Shown here: positions 19,761-31,081 of the stretch, piece by piece | Layout of the letters: every line of letters begins with the position of its first letter | Position numbering within the stretch: position 1 is the first letter of the stretch | Origin: Pseudoalteromonas sp. A601 | GTDB lineage: Bacteria > Pseudomonadota > Gammaproteobacteria > Enterobacterales > Alteromonadaceae | NCBI RefSeq assembly: GCF_002165575.1 | Contig: NZ_MXQF01000011.1 | Coordinates: 62,001 to 126,000 of the forward strand | DNA length: 64,000 nucleotides | Direction of reading: 5' to 3' | The notes under the pieces: model-generated | The model's database searches: none | What the model was told of the DNA's origin: nothing | Seen by the model: the letters and a program-made list of their open reading frames with translations, nothing else | Made by a program: the position numbers and the translations under genes

Positions 19761-21044
19761 TCATAAAATAAATGAGTCGATTTCTGGGCCAAATTCTTTC
19801 TTTAATTTGTTCCATTCAACCATTGGCATACGTGTGGTTAATAGCCACTGCCCTTGTTCATCAAAGTCTTCTTCATGCACTGCATTTAAGTTAAATAGCG
19901 CGGCGCGTAAACGCCCATACTGCGGTGCAAGTTTAAGTGTGTGTACGAACATTTTCTTCGCCAGTAACTCACTAATGGCTTCTGACAATAACTCACAGCC
20001 TGCTCCACTATGTGCAGACAGCCAAACTCTAATTGGTACACCTTCGTCATCACGATCTATACGCGGTGAAACGTCTTCAAGTGCATCAATTTTATTATAA
20101 ACCAGTAATTGCGGTACTTCATCGGCTTCAATTTCTTTTAGCACCGATTGTACCTGTTCTATATTCTCTTTGCGACGCCCATCAGCTACATCGACTACAT
20201 GTAGCTGTAAATCTGCTTCACGGGTTTCCGTTAATGTCGCTTTGAATGCGGCAACTAAGTCATGGGGTAAATGACGAATAAAGCCAACCGTATCGGCTAA
20301 TATTACCGAGCCAACATCACCAATTTCGAGCTTACGAAGAGTGGGGTCGAGTGTTGCAAACAACTGATCGGCCGCATAAACATCTGAATTAGTAATACGA
20401 TTAAATAACGTAGATTTACCCGCATTGGTATAACCCACTAACGATACGGTCGGTATTTCGTTACGATTACGCGCGCGGCGGCCTTGCTCACGTTGCACTG
20501 CCACTTTTTGTAAACGCGCACGAATACTTTGAATACGCACTCGCAGTAAACGTCTATCGGTTTCGAGCTGAGTTTCACCAGGACCACGTAATCCTATACC
20601 GCCTTTTTGGCGCTCAAGGTGAGTCCAACCTCGGATCAATCGGGTCGACATATGACGCAGTTGCGCCAGCTCAACTTGCAATTTACCCTCATGGGTACGT
20701 GCGCGTTGGGCAAATATGTCTAAAATAAGGGTCGTTCTATCAAGTACACGACATTGGCAAACGCGTTCTAAATTGCGCTCTTGTGATGGCCTGAGTTGAT
20801 GGTTGAATATGACGACATCTGCATTGTGGATTTTGACAATCTCAGCAATTTCTTCTGCTTTACCGCTACCGACGAATAGTTTCGGATGTGGTGCTTGACG
20901 GCTGCCTTGCACAACCGCCAAACTGCTAACACCAGCAGAAGATACTAACATTTCCAGTTCATGAAGATCTTCACGATCTCCTTCTTGAGGAAAGTCAATA
21001 TGGACTAAGACTGCCTGTTCGCCGGCTTTATAACGGTCAAACAA
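19761..21044 (-). CDS. hflX: Ribosome-associated GTPase HflX
   Basis: 427 residues. The N-terminal domain contains LFVGSGKAEEIAEIVK; a coiled region follows, then GGIGLRGPGETQLETDRR, the HflX hallmark. The G domain has P-loop VGYTNAGKSTLFNRI, DTVGFIRHLPHDLV (G3) and NKID (G4). HflX splits stalled or hibernating 70S ribosomes, notably in heat stress. It follows hfq by 16 bases in the conserved miaA-hfq-hflX order. Confidence 0.96.
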   Translation of the reverse strand: MFDRYKAGEQAVLVHIDFPQEGDREDLHELEMLVSSAGVSSLAVVQGSRQAPHPKLFVGSGKAEEIAEIVKIHNADVVIFNHQLRPSQERNLERVCQCRVLDRTTLILDIFAQRARTHEGKLQVELAQLRHMSTRLIRGWTHLERQKGGIGLRGPGETQLETDRRLLRVRIQSIRARLQKVAVQREQGRRARNRNEIPTVSLVGYTNAGKSTLFNRITNSDVYAADQLFATLDPTLRKLEIGDVGSVILADTVGFIRHLPHDLVAAFKATLTETREADLQLHVVDVADGRRKENIEQVQSVLKEIEADEVPQLLVYNKIDALEDVSPRIDRDDEGVPIRVWLSAHSGAGCELLSEAISELLAKKMFVHTLKLAPQYGRLRAALFNLNAVHEEDFDEQGQWLLTTRMPMVEWNKLKKEFGPEIDSFIL

Positions 21045-21060
21045 GCATTACGCTCCTAAT

Positions 21061-21327
21061 TTAAAAATTTCCAGGTTCAGCCTGCTCTTCACCTTCTTCA
21101 CTTCCTTGAACACCTTGGAAGTTTACTGCACGAGCAGGAACTACTGTAGAAATTGCATGTTTGTACACCATTTGATTAACGGTGTTTTCTAGTAAAATTA
21201 CAAATTGGTCAAATGACTGAATCTTACCTTGTAGCTTGATGCCATTTACCAAAAAGATTGATACTGGAATACGCTCACGACGTAGCGCATTCAAAAATGG
21301 GTCTTGTAACGATTGGCCTTTTGCCAT
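21061..21327 (-). CDS. hfq: RNA chaperone Hfq
   Basis: 88 residues from [20 protein letters not shown]; the frame extends 19 codons further upstream but family alignment fixes this ATG, preceded by AAGGATAAT. The Sm fold is intact: Q8 and F-site residues, RRER rim motif, proximal-face VYKHAIST. The C-terminal tail is short and acidic ([12 protein letters not shown]), as in marine gammaproteobacteria, shorter than the 102-residue E. coli protein. It acts as a hexamer pairing small RNAs with mRNAs. Confidence 0.97.
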   Translation of the reverse strand: MAKGQSLQDPFLNALRRERIPVSIFLVNGIKLQGKIQSFDQFVILLENTVNQMVYKHAISTVVPARAVNFQGVQGSEEGEEQAEPGNF

Positions 21328-21407
21328 GTTATTATCCTTCGTTCTAGGTGTTATTATAATTAAGTGGCTGAACTCATTTAACAAAGCTAAAAAATATTCA
21401 ACTACTA

Positions 21408-22325
21408 CTAGCTTAGCGAACTTACAACACGTTGCAAGTTTTCTTCATCACCCGTAGTTAACCAAGTTACATCGGGCCAGCTTCTCAACCACGTCAATTG
21501 ACGCTTTGCAAGTTGTCGAGTTGCTGCAATACCGCGAAACACCATGTCATCATAGTCAGTTTCGCCAGCAATGTAATCCCACATTTGTCTATAACCTACA
21601 CAACGAATAGAAGGTAAGTTTGGGTGTAAATCCTTACGTTGATATAGGGATGAAACTTCTTTTTCAAACCCCTCATCAAGCATTATTTTAAATCTTTGTG
21701 CAATACGTTCATGCAAATCAGCCCGATCATCCGGTGCGATAGCAAATTGATGGAACGTATAGGGTAAACTTGGCTGCTTACTTTTTTGCAGCTCCGTCAT
21801 GGTTTTACCAGTTAAACGATAGACTTCTAAGGCACGGTTAATGCGCTGAGAATCGTTTTCGCTCATTTTTTCTGCCGCTTGTGGGTCTACTTCTGCAAGC
21901 TCTTTATAGAGTGCAGGCCAACCATGTTCATTTGCCTGTGCTTCAAGCTCAGCACGTACCTTAGGGCAAGCTTCAGGAAGCGGCGATAAACCATCTATTA
22001 GCGATTTAAAATACATCATAGTACCGCCTACTAGCACCGGCACTTTACCTTGTTTATGAAATTGATCAATTTTTTCAATCGCATCACGACGAAAATCTGC
22101 CACAGAGTAACTTTGGGCAGGGTCAATAATATCAATTAGGTGGTGTGGTGCTAAAGCCAGCTCTTGCGCATTTGGCTTAGCCGTACCAATGTCCATATCT
22201 TTATACACTAAGGCTGAATCGACGCTGATTATTTCGGTATTTAAATGCTGACAAAGCTCAATAGCCAGTGCAGTTTTTCCTGCAGCCGTTGGACCCATTA
22301 AAAATATGACCGGTAAATTACTCAA
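21408..22325 (-). CDS. miaA: tRNA dimethylallyltransferase
   Basis: 305 residues. P-loop [14 protein letters not shown] and [16 protein letters not shown] define the DMAPP:tRNA transferase. It adds the isopentenyl group to A37 of tRNAs reading UNN codons. Other family motifs are [29 protein letters not shown] and [12 protein letters not shown]. It starts 10 bases after mutL, in the mutL-miaA-hfq order that is near universal in gammaproteobacteria. Confidence 0.96.
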   Translation of the reverse strand: MSNLPVIFLMGPTAAGKTALAIELCQHLNTEIISVDSALVYKDMDIGTAKPNAQELALAPHHLIDIIDPAQSYSVADFRRDAIEKIDQFHKQGKVPVLVGGTMMYFKSLIDGLSPLPEACPKVRAELEAQANEHGWPALYKELAEVDPQAAEKMSENDSQRINRALEVYRLTGKTMTELQKSKQPSLPYTFHQFAIAPDDRADLHERIAQRFKIMLDEGFEKEVSSLYQRKDLHPNLPSIRCVGYRQMWDYIAGETDYDDMVFRGIAATRQLAKRQLTWLRSWPDVTWLTTGDEENLQRVVSSLS

Positions 22326-22335
22326 CGCGTTAACC

Positions 22336-24174
22336 CTAATCTAACTGTGATAAATAGTGATGTAAGTCTATTTTAACCGCTTTTGTCCGTAAACGTTGAA
22401 TTGTTTGCGGATTATTTTTCATTTGTTGTAACTCGCCTGCAAATGCTTGGCTGGCAAAATAGCGCTCGGGTACATTGCACTGCTGCCAATTAAGCCATTC
22501 TTCTATGTTATCGAACTGCTGTTTACTTGCCTCTAGTAGGATATCAATGGCCTGGCTTACATCTAATAAATACAGGCTATGCGGCAACTTTTTCACCATG
22601 ACAAATTGCTTTTCTATATTTAGCTCAAAACCCAGTAAAGTAAACCACGATTGCTGCTCAGTTAATCTTTGCTGATCCTCTTTACTAATATTGACTCGCA
22701 CAGGAAGTAATAAAGCCTTGCCTTCAAGGCTTGCTTGTTCAGTAATTTGCTGTTGCCAATAATCAGCTAAAGCATACTTAAAATGAGAGCAATAAAGTTG
22801 CTGCTGCTCAGAGAAAACACAACTACCATCTTCTTGCACTATTAGTGAGGTCGTATTAGTGCTGTACTCAGGCGCTGACACTGGCGTTTGCTGTACAGGT
22901 GAGGCAGTCACACTGTCAAAATGTGCGGCATGTTGTTCACTCACGCCTTGGTAAAATGCGTTCACATCATGATGCGAGGTTTTACTTTCTCTTTGTCCAG
23001 AGAAGCCACTCGCAGCAGAGCCAGCACGCGATGAACCGCCCGAATAGCCCCCTGATTGACTCGGTTGCAAAGGCGTTTTTGGGTAATCAAATACATCTGC
23101 CTGCTCAACTGGCGGCGCACTTGAAAAGCGCTCAATTGATTGAGCTGGTTGCGATACGTGTGGCGCAACAAAATCATTTTGCAAAGGCACAACCACTTGC
23201 TTTATCGCTTGTAAAATAAAGTCATGTACTAAGCGCCCTTGATGAAAGCGTACTTCATGTTTTGCCGGGTGCACATTGACATCCACTTGGCGTGGATCAA
23301 TATCAATATAAATCACAAAACCAGGTAACTCTTCTTGCCCTGCGACTTCTTCAAATGCTTGGCGAATGGCATGTAAAATCAGTTTATCGCGCATCATACG
23401 ATTATTTACATAAGTGTATTGCGTGGTATTGCTTGAACCTACAGGTAATACCCAACCATGTAACTGTAATCCTGTATCACCGGATTTAATATACAAGCCT
23501 TGCTCAGCAAATGCCTTGCCAGCAACTTGCGCTACGCGTGTAATTGCTTGTGTGGGATCTGTTTTGGCACGATATTGGCGCACAACTTTGTCATTATGAG
23601 TTAGCGTAATCGACACATCAAAGCGACTTAAAGCAATCCGCTTAATGAGCTCATCAATATGATTAAACTCAGTTTTTTCGGTACGTAAAAACTTACGCCG
23701 CGCAGGTGTATTAAAAAATAAGTCTTTCACTTCAATGGTGGTGCCATCAGGGTGAGCGGTAGGTTTTACTTGTACCGCCATATCACGACCCTCAGCAAAC
23801 GCCTGCCATGCAGCCTCTTGCTCTTTAGTTTTAGAGCTAAGGGTTAACCGAGATACCGAGCTAATTGACGCTAACGCTTCGCCGCGAAAGCCCAGTGAAC
23901 AAATGTTCTCTAAGTCATCGAGGGATTTTAGTTTGCTGGTCGCATGGCGTGACAGTGCCAGTGTTAGCTCATCTTTATTAATACCTGAACCATTGTCACG
24001 AATACGAATAAGCTTATGGCCACCGCGTTCAATATCTATTTGAATACGATTAGCCCCCGCATCTAAACTGTTCTCTACCAACTCTTTTACAACAGACGCA
24101 GGGCGCTCGACCACTTCACCCGCAGCAATTTGGTTAGCTAATCGCGCGGGTAATATTTCAATATTCATACTCAT
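22336..24174 (-). CDS. mutL: DNA mismatch repair protein MutL
   Basis: 612 residues. The GHKL ATPase domain carries [25 protein letters not shown] and [10 protein letters not shown], and [10 protein letters not shown] is in the transducer region. A low-complexity Ser/Gly/Gln linker (about 345-440) leads to the C-terminal dimerisation domain. As in E. coli MutL, I do not see the DQHA(X)2E(X)4E endonuclease motif, consistent with a MutH-dependent system. It lies between amiB and miaA with gaps of 10 bases. Confidence 0.96.
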   Translation of the reverse strand: MSMNIEILPARLANQIAAGEVVERPASVVKELVENSLDAGANRIQIDIERGGHKLIRIRDNGSGINKDELTLALSRHATSKLKSLDDLENICSLGFRGEALASISSVSRLTLSSKTKEQEAAWQAFAEGRDMAVQVKPTAHPDGTTIEVKDLFFNTPARRKFLRTEKTEFNHIDELIKRIALSRFDVSITLTHNDKVVRQYRAKTDPTQAITRVAQVAGKAFAEQGLYIKSGDTGLQLHGWVLPVGSSNTTQYTYVNNRMMRDKLILHAIRQAFEEVAGQEELPGFVIYIDIDPRQVDVNVHPAKHEVRFHQGRLVHDFILQAIKQVVVPLQNDFVAPHVSQPAQSIERFSSAPPVEQADVFDYPKTPLQPSQSGGYSGGSSRAGSAASGFSGQRESKTSHHDVNAFYQGVSEQHAAHFDSVTASPVQQTPVSAPEYSTNTTSLIVQEDGSCVFSEQQQLYCSHFKYALADYWQQQITEQASLEGKALLLPVRVNISKEDQQRLTEQQSWFTLLGFELNIEKQFVMVKKLPHSLYLLDVSQAIDILLEASKQQFDNIEEWLNWQQCNVPERYFASQAFAGELQQMKNNPQTIQRLRTKAVKIDLHHYLSQLD

Positions 24175-24184
24175 CCTAACGATG

Positions 24185-25537
24185 TTAACTTTGCGGGATA
24201 TCTAGCTCTTGGCCGATAAATAAAGTATTAGATTTGAGTTTATTAACGCGCTTTAACTGCGTTACAGACACCCCATAACGGCTAGCTAATAAACTTAATG
24301 ACTCACCGGGTCTCACTTTATGCTTTGTAGGGTATTGTGATTTTAATGATGCAAATAACGAGTCATCCGGTGGATTTTTTAAATAATAACTCTTAATCGA
24401 GGTAAATATTGCTTTTGCTAGCTTCTCTTGGTGATTAGCACTTTTAAGGAGTCGCTCTTCCTGTGGGTTAGAAATAAACCCCGTTTCAACTAAGATTGAT
24501 GGAATATCCGGAGATTTCAACACTGCTAGGCTGGCTGCTTGCGGCTCTTTCTTATGTAACTTGGCCACTTTTTTAAGCTCTTGCACCATTTCTTCGGCCA
24601 CGTTAAAACCGGTCTTCATGGAGTGATCCATCGACATATCAAGCAGTGCTTGAGCTAGGTATTTCTCGCTGGCTGTGTCTTTTATCACACCAGCGGCACC
24701 ACCAAGTAACTCTGAGTGCTTTTCTTTATCTTCGATCCATTTACCAATTTCAGAATTGGCACGGCGTAACGAGAGCACCCACACTGATGCCCCATTAGGG
24801 CCAGGGCTGGTAAAGGCATCCGCATGGATAGAAACAAAAAAGTCTGCTTTTTTCTCACGGGCTCGGCTGGTACGCGTATTGAGATTTACAAAGTAATCAC
24901 TACGGCGGATCATTCGCGAAATCATACCGCGCTCAGCATCTATCATGCGTTCTAAACGTTTTGCAATTTGTAAGGTTATGGTTTTTTCATAAGTACCTGA
25001 TGGCCCAATGGAGCCAGGATCTTCACCACCATGGCCGGCATCAATCGCAATCACAATGTCGCGCTGCTTACTTAGTTCACGTTTTTTTACCGCAGCATTA
25101 CTGCTTTGCGCCACAGGCTTTGCTTGTTCTTTGTCGTAAAGGTCGACCACTAAACGGTTTTTATATGGCCCAGTTGGGGCTAAAGCAAATAATACTGGTT
25201 TAACAGCCCCGGTTAACTCAAATACAAACCGTACGCCTTTACTATTTTTAGCTTTGGAGTAGCGCAGTTTACTGACAATTTGATGTTTTTTAGGAATGCT
25301 AGGCAGGTCTTTAATCTTATTAGTATTTTCTAAATCAACCACGAGACGTAATGGATTCTTCAGCATAAAGTAGCTAAAGTCTGGTTTGTCAGCTAAATCA
25401 AAAACAACACGAGTGCTATCAGGCGACGGCCACACACGCACACTGTTAATCGTGTTTTGTGCAACAACGCTTTGGCTTATTGCAAATAACAAACAAGCAC
25501 ACACCCACTTAATAACTACTCGACTCATCTGATCCAT
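24185..25537 (-). CDS. amiB: N-acetylmuramoyl-L-alanine amidase AmiB
   Basis: About 450 residues from the ATG reading [20 protein letters not shown], chosen because AAAGGTG precedes it and the hydrophobic signal follows directly; the frame runs 25 codons further into tsaE territory without coding sense. Order: signal peptide, AMIN domain ([16 protein letters not shown]), Amidase_3 zinc domain ([32 protein letters not shown]), then one LysM ([18 protein letters not shown]). It cleaves septal peptidoglycan stem peptides during daughter-cell separation, activated by EnvC. Confidence 0.94.
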   Translation of the reverse strand: MDQMSRVVIKWVCACLLFAISQSVVAQNTINSVRVWPSPDSTRVVFDLADKPDFSYFMLKNPLRLVVDLENTNKIKDLPSIPKKHQIVSKLRYSKAKNSKGVRFVFELTGAVKPVLFALAPTGPYKNRLVVDLYDKEQAKPVAQSSNAAVKKRELSKQRDIVIAIDAGHGGEDPGSIGPSGTYEKTITLQIAKRLERMIDAERGMISRMIRRSDYFVNLNTRTSRAREKKADFFVSIHADAFTSPGPNGASVWVLSLRRANSEIGKWIEDKEKHSELLGGAAGVIKDTASEKYLAQALLDMSMDHSMKTGFNVAEEMVQELKKVAKLHKKEPQAASLAVLKSPDIPSILVETGFISNPQEERLLKSANHQEKLAKAIFTSIKSYYLKNPPDDSLFASLKSQYPTKHKVRPGESLSLLASRYGVSVTQLKRVNKLKSNTLFIGQELDIPQS

Positions 25538-25557
25538 TACACCTTTAATTATTATTT

Positions 25558-26025
25558 TTAATCTCGAGTTAACTGCTCTACAACTGCCTTGCCACGTTGA
25601 CTCACGCTGCAAATTTCGATTTCACGGGCCTCACCAACATAGCGCATAGTAATGTCTAAGTCAGGAACAGGTATAAACTCTCCGCCTTTCTCTGGCCACT
25701 CAACAACACAAATAGCATCATCTGAAAAGTAATCGCGGATACCCATATATTCTAGCTCTTCAGGGTCACCTAGCCGATATAAATCAAAATGATAGACATT
25801 GGCTGCTGCTAATTCGTAAGGTTCGACTAATGTATAGGTCGGACTCTTAACCTTACCTTGATGACCAAACCCTTGCACTATACCGCGAGTTAATGTGGTT
25901 TTTCCGGCACCTAAATCACCATGTAAATATATTACCGCGCCTTGCTCAGTTAAAGTTGCAAGCTTATTACCCATTGCGACCGTTGCTGCTTCATCAGCGA
26001 GTTGAAAACCAACACTCTGGGCCAT
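25558..26025 (-). CDS. tsaE: tRNA t6A biosynthesis ATPase TsaE
   Basis: 155 residues. P-loop GDLGAGKTTLTRGIVQGFGH, KSPTYTLVEPY and FDLYRLGDPEELEYMG are diagnostic of TsaE (YjeE). It works with TsaB, TsaC and TsaD to make threonylcarbamoyl-A37 on ANN-decoding tRNAs. In E. coli it sits right after nnr (yjeF); here nnr is 17 kb away and tsaE opens the leftward block with amiB-mutL-miaA-hfq. Confidence 0.95.
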   Translation of the reverse strand: MAQSVGFQLADEAATVAMGNKLATLTEQGAVIYLHGDLGAGKTTLTRGIVQGFGHQGKVKSPTYTLVEPYELAAANVYHFDLYRLGDPEELEYMGIRDYFSDDAICVVEWPEKGGEFIPVPDLDITMRYVGEAREIEICSVSQRGKAVVEQLTRD

Positions 26026-26117
26026 TATTACCTCATGAAAAACAAATAAATCATTACTGTATTAATCATACCAGATTATTTTTGTATCGCGAATACAGAG
26101 CCACAGTTCGTTAGAGC

Positions 26118-26147
26118 TAAAAAAACCGGCAAAGTTGCCGGTTTTTT
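26118..26147 (-). terminator. Intrinsic terminator after accC
   Basis: CCGGCAA (26126-26132) and TTGCCGG (26135-26141) with an AG loop, flanked by A-run and T-run. It separates the aroQ-accB-accC unit from tsaE. Confidence 0.85.
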
Positions 26148-26169
26148 AAATTATTAGCTTTATAAGTGC

Positions 26170-27510
26170 TTATAAACCTAATTTCTTCTCAAGATAGTGG
26201 ATATTAGTTCCACCATTTTGGAAGTTCTCATCTGCCAAGATTTTCTTATGCAGTGGCGTATTCGTTTTAATGCCGTCAATTACTAACTCATTCAATGCAT
26301 TACGTGCACGTGCAATCGCTACATCACGATTTTCACCATAAGTAATGAGTTTGCCAATCATTGAGTCATAATGTGGTGGCACACTATAATCAGCATAAAT
26401 ATGGCTATCCCAACGAATACCTAAACCACCAGCAGGGTGGAAACGGGTAATTTTACCCGGTGAAGGAATAAACGTTTCAGGATCTTCTGCATTGATACGG
26501 CATTCAATAGCGTGACCACGAATTACTACATCATCTTGCGTGAATGACAGCGGTTGACCAGCAGCAATTTTTAACTGCTCTTTAATTAAATCAACGCCAC
26601 TGACCATTTCAGTTACAGGGTGCTCAACCTGAATACGGGTATTCATCTCGATGAAATAGAACTCGCCGTTTTCATATAAGAACTCAAACGTACCTGCACC
26701 GCGATAACCAATTTCGATGCATGCACGCGTACAACGTTCACCAATGAACTTACGTACTTCAGCAGTGATACCTGGCGCTGGCGCTTCTTCAACTACTTTT
26801 TGATGACGACGCTGCATTGAACAGTCACGCTCACCTAAGTGAACCGCATTACCTTGGCCATCTGCAAGTACTTGGATTTCGATATGGCGTGGGTTTTCAA
26901 GGAATTTTTCCATGTAAACCATGCTATTACCGAAGAACTGTTTTGCTTCTTGCTGAGTAAGTGCGATTGAATCGATAAGCTCTGATTCATTACGTACAAC
27001 ACGCATACCACGACCACCGCCGCCACCAGCCGCTTTGATGATTACCGGGTAACCGATACGCTTAGCGATTTGCATATTGCGTTCTTTGTCATCTGATACT
27101 GGACCGTCAGAACCTGGAACACACGGTACACCCGCTTTACGCATAGCGCTGATTGCAGATACTTTATCGCCCATTAAGCGAATGGTATCGCCCTTAGGAC
27201 CAATAAATACAAAACCGCTTTGCTCAACTTGGTCAGCAAAATCTGCATTTTCAGCAAGGAAGCCGTAACCAGGGTGAATCGCAACTGCGTCTGTTACTTC
27301 AGCAGCCGCAATAATACGCGGAATATCTAAGTAACTTTCAGTGGCTGAAGGTCTACCGATACAGATGGTTTCATCTGCTAATAATACGTGCTTAAGATCG
27401 CGATCCGCCGTTGAATGCACAGCAACCGTTTTGATCCCAAGCTCTTTGCAGGCGCGCAATATACGAAGTGCAATTTCACCCCGATTTGCAATGACTACTT
27501 TATCTAACAT
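26170..27510 (-). CDS. accC: Biotin carboxylase subunit of acetyl-CoA carboxylase
   Basis: 446 residues. It carboxylates the biotin on AccB with bicarbonate and ATP, first half of malonyl-CoA formation. Visible motifs: [15 protein letters not shown]; the ATP-grasp glycine-rich loop [46 protein letters not shown]; and catalytic [10 protein letters not shown]. Length equals the E. coli enzyme (449). It follows accB by 26 bases. Confidence 0.97.
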   Translation of the reverse strand: MLDKVVIANRGEIALRILRACKELGIKTVAVHSTADRDLKHVLLADETICIGRPSATESYLDIPRIIAAAEVTDAVAIHPGYGFLAENADFADQVEQSGFVFIGPKGDTIRLMGDKVSAISAMRKAGVPCVPGSDGPVSDDKERNMQIAKRIGYPVIIKAAGGGGGRGMRVVRNESELIDSIALTQQEAKQFFGNSMVYMEKFLENPRHIEIQVLADGQGNAVHLGERDCSMQRRHQKVVEEAPAPGITAEVRKFIGERCTRACIEIGYRGAGTFEFLYENGEFYFIEMNTRIQVEHPVTEMVSGVDLIKEQLKIAAGQPLSFTQDDVVIRGHAIECRINAEDPETFIPSPGKITRFHPAGGLGIRWDSHIYADYSVPPHYDSMIGKLITYGENRDVAIARARNALNELVIDGIKTNTPLHKKILADENFQNGGTNIHYLEKKLGL

Positions 27511-27536
27511 GAGAGTTGGCCTCTAAGGTTGCGCTA

Positions 27537-28001
27537 TTATTCAATGATGAATAAAGGTTGATCAAATTCTACTGGCTCACCATTTTCAACTAAAATAGCT
27601 TTCACTGTACCAGCTTTATCTGCTTCAATTTGGTTCATCATCTTCATCGCTTCGATGATACAAAGTGTGTCGCCTACTTTAACTTGCGTGCCTACTTCTA
27701 CGTATGCCGGCGCTTCAGGAGAAGCCGCTGCATAGAAAGACCCTACCATTGGCGATAATACTTGATGACCTGTTGGTGCTGCTGGCGCTGCTGCTTCAGC
27801 GGCTGCAACTGGAGCCGCAGGTGCTGGCGCCGCTGCTGGAGCTGGTGCGTACTGAGGAGCATATTGTGGAGCGTAAGCAGGGCCAGCGCTCATGTTATTA
27901 CGGTTAATACGTACTGACTCTTCACCTTCAGTGATTTCTAATTCAGCAATACCTGATTCTTCTACTAGTTCAATTAGTTTTTTGATCTTGCGAATATCCA
28001 T
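27537..28001 (-). CDS. accB: Biotin carboxyl carrier protein
   Basis: 154 residues. The N-terminal helix ([20 protein letters not shown]) is followed by a Pro/Ala/Tyr-rich flexible linker (about 38-77) containing repeated [10 protein letters not shown] units, then the biotinyl domain. The biotinylated lysine is in [14 protein letters not shown]. It carries carboxybiotin between AccC and AccAD. It is co-transcribed between aroQ and accC, the usual order. Confidence 0.97.
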   Translation of the reverse strand: MDIRKIKKLIELVEESGIAELEITEGEESVRINRNNMSAGPAYAPQYAPQYAPAPAAAPAPAAPVAAAEAAAPAAPTGHQVLSPMVGSFYAAASPEAPAYVEVGTQVKVGDTLCIIEAMKMMNQIEADKAGTVKAILVENGEPVEFDQPLFIIE

Positions 28002-28034
28002 GAACGACCCGCCTTCTAGTTTGTGTGTTTAAAA

Positions 28035-28487
28035 TTAATTTGAGTTTTGCAACCGGTTAACAGCAGCTTCTAACGCTGCACGGTAACCCATTGCACCTAA
28101 TCCACATATCACGCCTTGCGCCACATCAGAAAAATACGAATGATGGCGAAACGCTTCCCGTGCATGCACATTGGTTAAATGCACTTCATAAAACGGGATA
28201 TCAACACTCAGTAATGCATCACGTAAAGCCACGCTTGTATGCGTAAATGCAGCTGGGTTAATAATGATGTAATCAATAGCCTGCCATGCACTGTGTATGT
28301 GCTCAATTAAAGCTTGCTCACTATTACTTTGAAAATGCGTTAACTCAACATCTAGACCATGGGCTGCACTGGTTAGTTCGCTCATAATCTCAGCCAGGGT
28401 TTGCGAACCATATTTCTCTGGTTCTCGCTTACCAAGCATATTCAAGTTGGGGCCATTTATAACTAAAAGCTTAAATTTTGCAGCCAT
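28035..28487 (-). CDS. aroQ: 3-dehydroquinate dehydratase type II
   Basis: 150 residues. [20 protein letters not shown] includes the flexible lid with catalytic Arg and Tyr; [17 protein letters not shown] and the [17 protein letters not shown] block with the catalytic His complete the type II signature. It dehydrates 3-dehydroquinate in the shikimate pathway. First gene of the aroQ-accB-accC operon; the promoter should lie in 28488-28700. Confidence 0.96.
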   Translation of the reverse strand: MAAKFKLLVINGPNLNMLGKREPEKYGSQTLAEIMSELTSAAHGLDVELTHFQSNSEQALIEHIHSAWQAIDYIIINPAAFTHTSVALRDALLSVDIPFYEVHLTNVHAREAFRHHSYFSDVAQGVICGLGAMGYRAALEAAVNRLQNSN

Positions 28488-28709
28488 AATACGCGATAAT
28501 CCTATAAATAATGAGTTAAGCCGTTTTGATTAGAAATCCCACCACAACGTAGGGGATAAAATCTAAAATAGCAAGTATTTCTCACGTTGACCACCTATTA
28601 TAGCTAGTTCGATGTAAATAGCAGCAAAATACTGGTCTAATGACTATAGAGTGGCGCAAAGTTGCGAGGATAAAGGCGGGAGCTAAAAATAGCTTATTAT
28701 AAAAAGTGG

Positions 28710-28753
28710 TTTAGCCACAATTTAATTCATATCTAAATCAAATTGTGGCTAAA
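28710..28753 (-). terminator. 14-bp inverted repeat downstream of dsbD
   Basis: TTTAGCCACAATTT (28710-28723) and AAATTGTGGCTAAA (28740-28753) are exact reverse complements around a 16-base loop. It lies 28 bases past the dsbD stop and is followed on the minus strand by CCACTTTTTAT. The stem is AT-rich and the loop large, so a regulatory role is possible, but a terminator is the simplest reading. Confidence 0.55.
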
Positions 28754-28780
28754 ATTTACTTATACTGGTTTTGTATTCGC

Positions 28781-30601
28781 TTATTGGCGAACTTTAGCTA
28801 AATGCTGAGAAAAATCGTCAGCATTTAAAAAACCGGTAACACGTTGAGCTGCTAATTCTTCACCTTGAGTGTTGAAAAACAGAATGCTTGGTAAACCAAA
28901 TACCGTGTACTCTTCCATCACTTCGATGGTGGTTTCGTCACTCTCTGTCAAATCAATTTTAAGTAACTCAAAGTGAGCAAACTCATCTTGAACGCTCGGC
29001 TTTGGAAAGGTGTATTTTTCAAACTCTTTACAGGCAACACACCACTCGGCATACAAATCAACCATTACCATGCGGCCTTCATCGTTTGCTTTATTTATCG
29101 CTTGCTTAAGCTCGGCTAAATTAGCTACTAGTTTAAACTTATGGGTTTGCGACTGCTCAGCACTCACCCCAACTGTATTCGTCACTGGCCAAATATAGTT
29201 TTTAGTTAAACTTGCACCTGTAAGCACCAATAAGGTTGCAACAAACCACAGTGCCGTTTTTAACTTGCCTTGGCTTTGGCCACTTTGCCAATGGTGTAAA
29301 TAAAGCGCCGTTGCTAATGCTAACAAACCCGCCATTAATAGTATGATGTCAAAATCTACAATACGCTCTAGCAGTATTAGCGGCACGACTAGCATAATAA
29401 AACCAAATAAGGTTTTAACTTGTTCCATCCAACCACCCGCTTTTGGCAGTAACTTTCCGCCAGAAGTACCTAATAGTAATAATGGTATGCCCATACCAAG
29501 ACTTAAAACATAAAGAGTTAAGCCTCCAACTAAGTAATCGCCGCTTTGCGCAACAAATAATAAAGCAGCAGATAATGGTGCCGTGGTGCAAGGGGAAGCA
29601 ATTAAACCCGACAACACCCCCATCAAAAATACACCAATATAATTGCCGCCTTTTTGATTATTACTCACTTGTGTGAGCTTATTCATCATGCCACTAGGTA
29701 GTTTTATTTCGTACCAACCAAACATCGACATGGCTAACAACACGAATAATAAACTAAAGCTGATCAAAACATATGGGTGCTGTAAGTAGCCCTGCACTTG
29801 CCCACCTAACGATGCAACCACTAAACCCAGTGCCGCATAGGTGACTGCCATACCTTGAATATAAACAAACGATAAAGCAAAAGCTTTTTTGGTTGATAGG
29901 TTTTTTTGACCGGCAATTAAACTCGATAGAATAGGAAACATAGGAAATACACACGGTGTAAAGGCAAGGCCTATTCCTACTAAAAAGAAAATAACTAAAT
30001 TAGCCAATAAACCTTGTGATGCCAATTTTTCGGTAAAATTTTGTTCTGTTTCTGCTGGCTCACTTTGCTTAGGAGCCGTGTTAGCGGACTTTATAACCTC
30101 ACTATTGAGTGCAGCAAATGCACTAGCAGTATCTGTGGTGGTGTTTTGCTCAGGAGTTTGGCCTGCAATCACACTTAATGGAATGGTAATTATTTCTGGC
30201 GGATAACACAATCCTGCTTCGGCGCAGCCTTGGTAACGAACTTTAACGACTCCTTGTTGCGCTACATTACTTAATTTACTTACCACGCTAAATGAATCGA
30301 AGAAGACTTCCGTTTTACCAAAGAATTCATCTTCAATCACTACCCCTTCACCTAACTCTGGGACTTTGATATCAGCATCTTTAGCAATGATCTCGAGCTT
30401 TTTTTTATAAAGATAATAACCAGGGGCGATATCCCAGCCAATAAATAAAGTACCGCCTTGCTGATCAAAATCAAAACTAAAGGCTTGATCAACCGGTAAA
30501 AAAGTTTGCTCTGCTGGCTGTAATAAATCATTCAATAAACTGTTATTTGCTTGTGCAGGAAAAAGCCAAAGCGCAGATAGCAATAAAAGAAGAAACCGCA
30601 T
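28781..30601 (-). CDS. dsbD: Thiol:disulfide interchange protein DsbD
   Basis: 606 residues. It passes reducing power from cytosolic thioredoxin to periplasmic DsbC, DsbG and CcmG. Signal peptide, then the N-terminal immunoglobulin-like domain with CAEAGLCYPP, an eight-helix membrane domain with TPCVFPMFPI and SPCTTAPLSAA cysteines, then a C-terminal thioredoxin domain with YAEWCVACKEFEKY. All three cysteine pairs are intact. Its ATG overlaps the cutA stop (TAATG), so translation is coupled. Confidence 0.96.
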   Translation of the reverse strand: MRFLLLLLSALWLFPAQANNSLLNDLLQPAEQTFLPVDQAFSFDFDQQGGTLFIGWDIAPGYYLYKKKLEIIAKDADIKVPELGEGVVIEDEFFGKTEVFFDSFSVVSKLSNVAQQGVVKVRYQGCAEAGLCYPPEIITIPLSVIAGQTPEQNTTTDTASAFAALNSEVIKSANTAPKQSEPAETEQNFTEKLASQGLLANLVIFFLVGIGLAFTPCVFPMFPILSSLIAGQKNLSTKKAFALSFVYIQGMAVTYAALGLVVASLGGQVQGYLQHPYVLISFSLLFVLLAMSMFGWYEIKLPSGMMNKLTQVSNNQKGGNYIGVFLMGVLSGLIASPCTTAPLSAALLFVAQSGDYLVGGLTLYVLSLGMGIPLLLLGTSGGKLLPKAGGWMEQVKTLFGFIMLVVPLILLERIVDFDIILLMAGLLALATALYLHHWQSGQSQGKLKTALWFVATLLVLTGASLTKNYIWPVTNTVGVSAEQSQTHKFKLVANLAELKQAINKANDEGRMVMVDLYAEWCVACKEFEKYTFPKPSVQDEFAHFELLKIDLTESDETTIEVMEEYTVFGLPSILFFNTQGEELAAQRVTGFLNADDFSQHLAKVRQ

Positions 30602-30924
30602 TAATTAAGTACCTCATCCATCCAATTAAAATAGGCTAAATTGCCCGTTGATACATCCACTACTTGAATTTCTGGAACCTCATAACTATGTAATTGCTTA
30701 ATAGTTTGGATAACTAGGTTCATTTTTTCAGACTTAGTTTTAATAAGCAGCTTGCATTCTGTGGCCTGCGTTACTTCACCTTCCCACATATAAACCGACT
30801 CTACATTAGGAAGAATACTGACACATGCAGCCAGTTTTTGGCTGACCAATTGTTCAGCCATTGCACGCGCTTCACTTGCATTTGCGCAAGTGGTAAAAAC
30901 AAGTCGAAAATGAGTCGTCATCAT
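30601..30924 (-). CDS. cutA: Divalent cation tolerance protein CutA
   Basis: 107 residues. FTTCANASEARAMAEQLVSQ, KLAACVSILPNVESVYMWEG and LHSYEVPEIQVVDVSTGN are the CutA1 motifs. CutA forms a very stable PII-like trimer; it was linked to copper tolerance, partly through its operon partner dsbD, and its exact role is uncertain. MMTTH offers two adjacent start codons. cutA-dsbD order matches E. coli. Confidence 0.95.
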   Translation of the reverse strand: MMTTHFRLVFTTCANASEARAMAEQLVSQKLAACVSILPNVESVYMWEGEVTQATECKLLIKTKSEKMNLVIQTIKQLHSYEVPEIQVVDVSTGNLAYFNWMDEVLN

Positions 30925-31081
30925 ATTGAACCTTTAGTTGTTTGTTCTGCCCAACTCATAGTAGCTGATAGCTAAACTAAAGTGTAGCCATATGCATGAC
31001 TGCACTACTATTGAAAAAAGACCTGATAGCCCATATTTATATTTCATCACGATGTTACGTGAGCACTATTTAGAGAGCTTT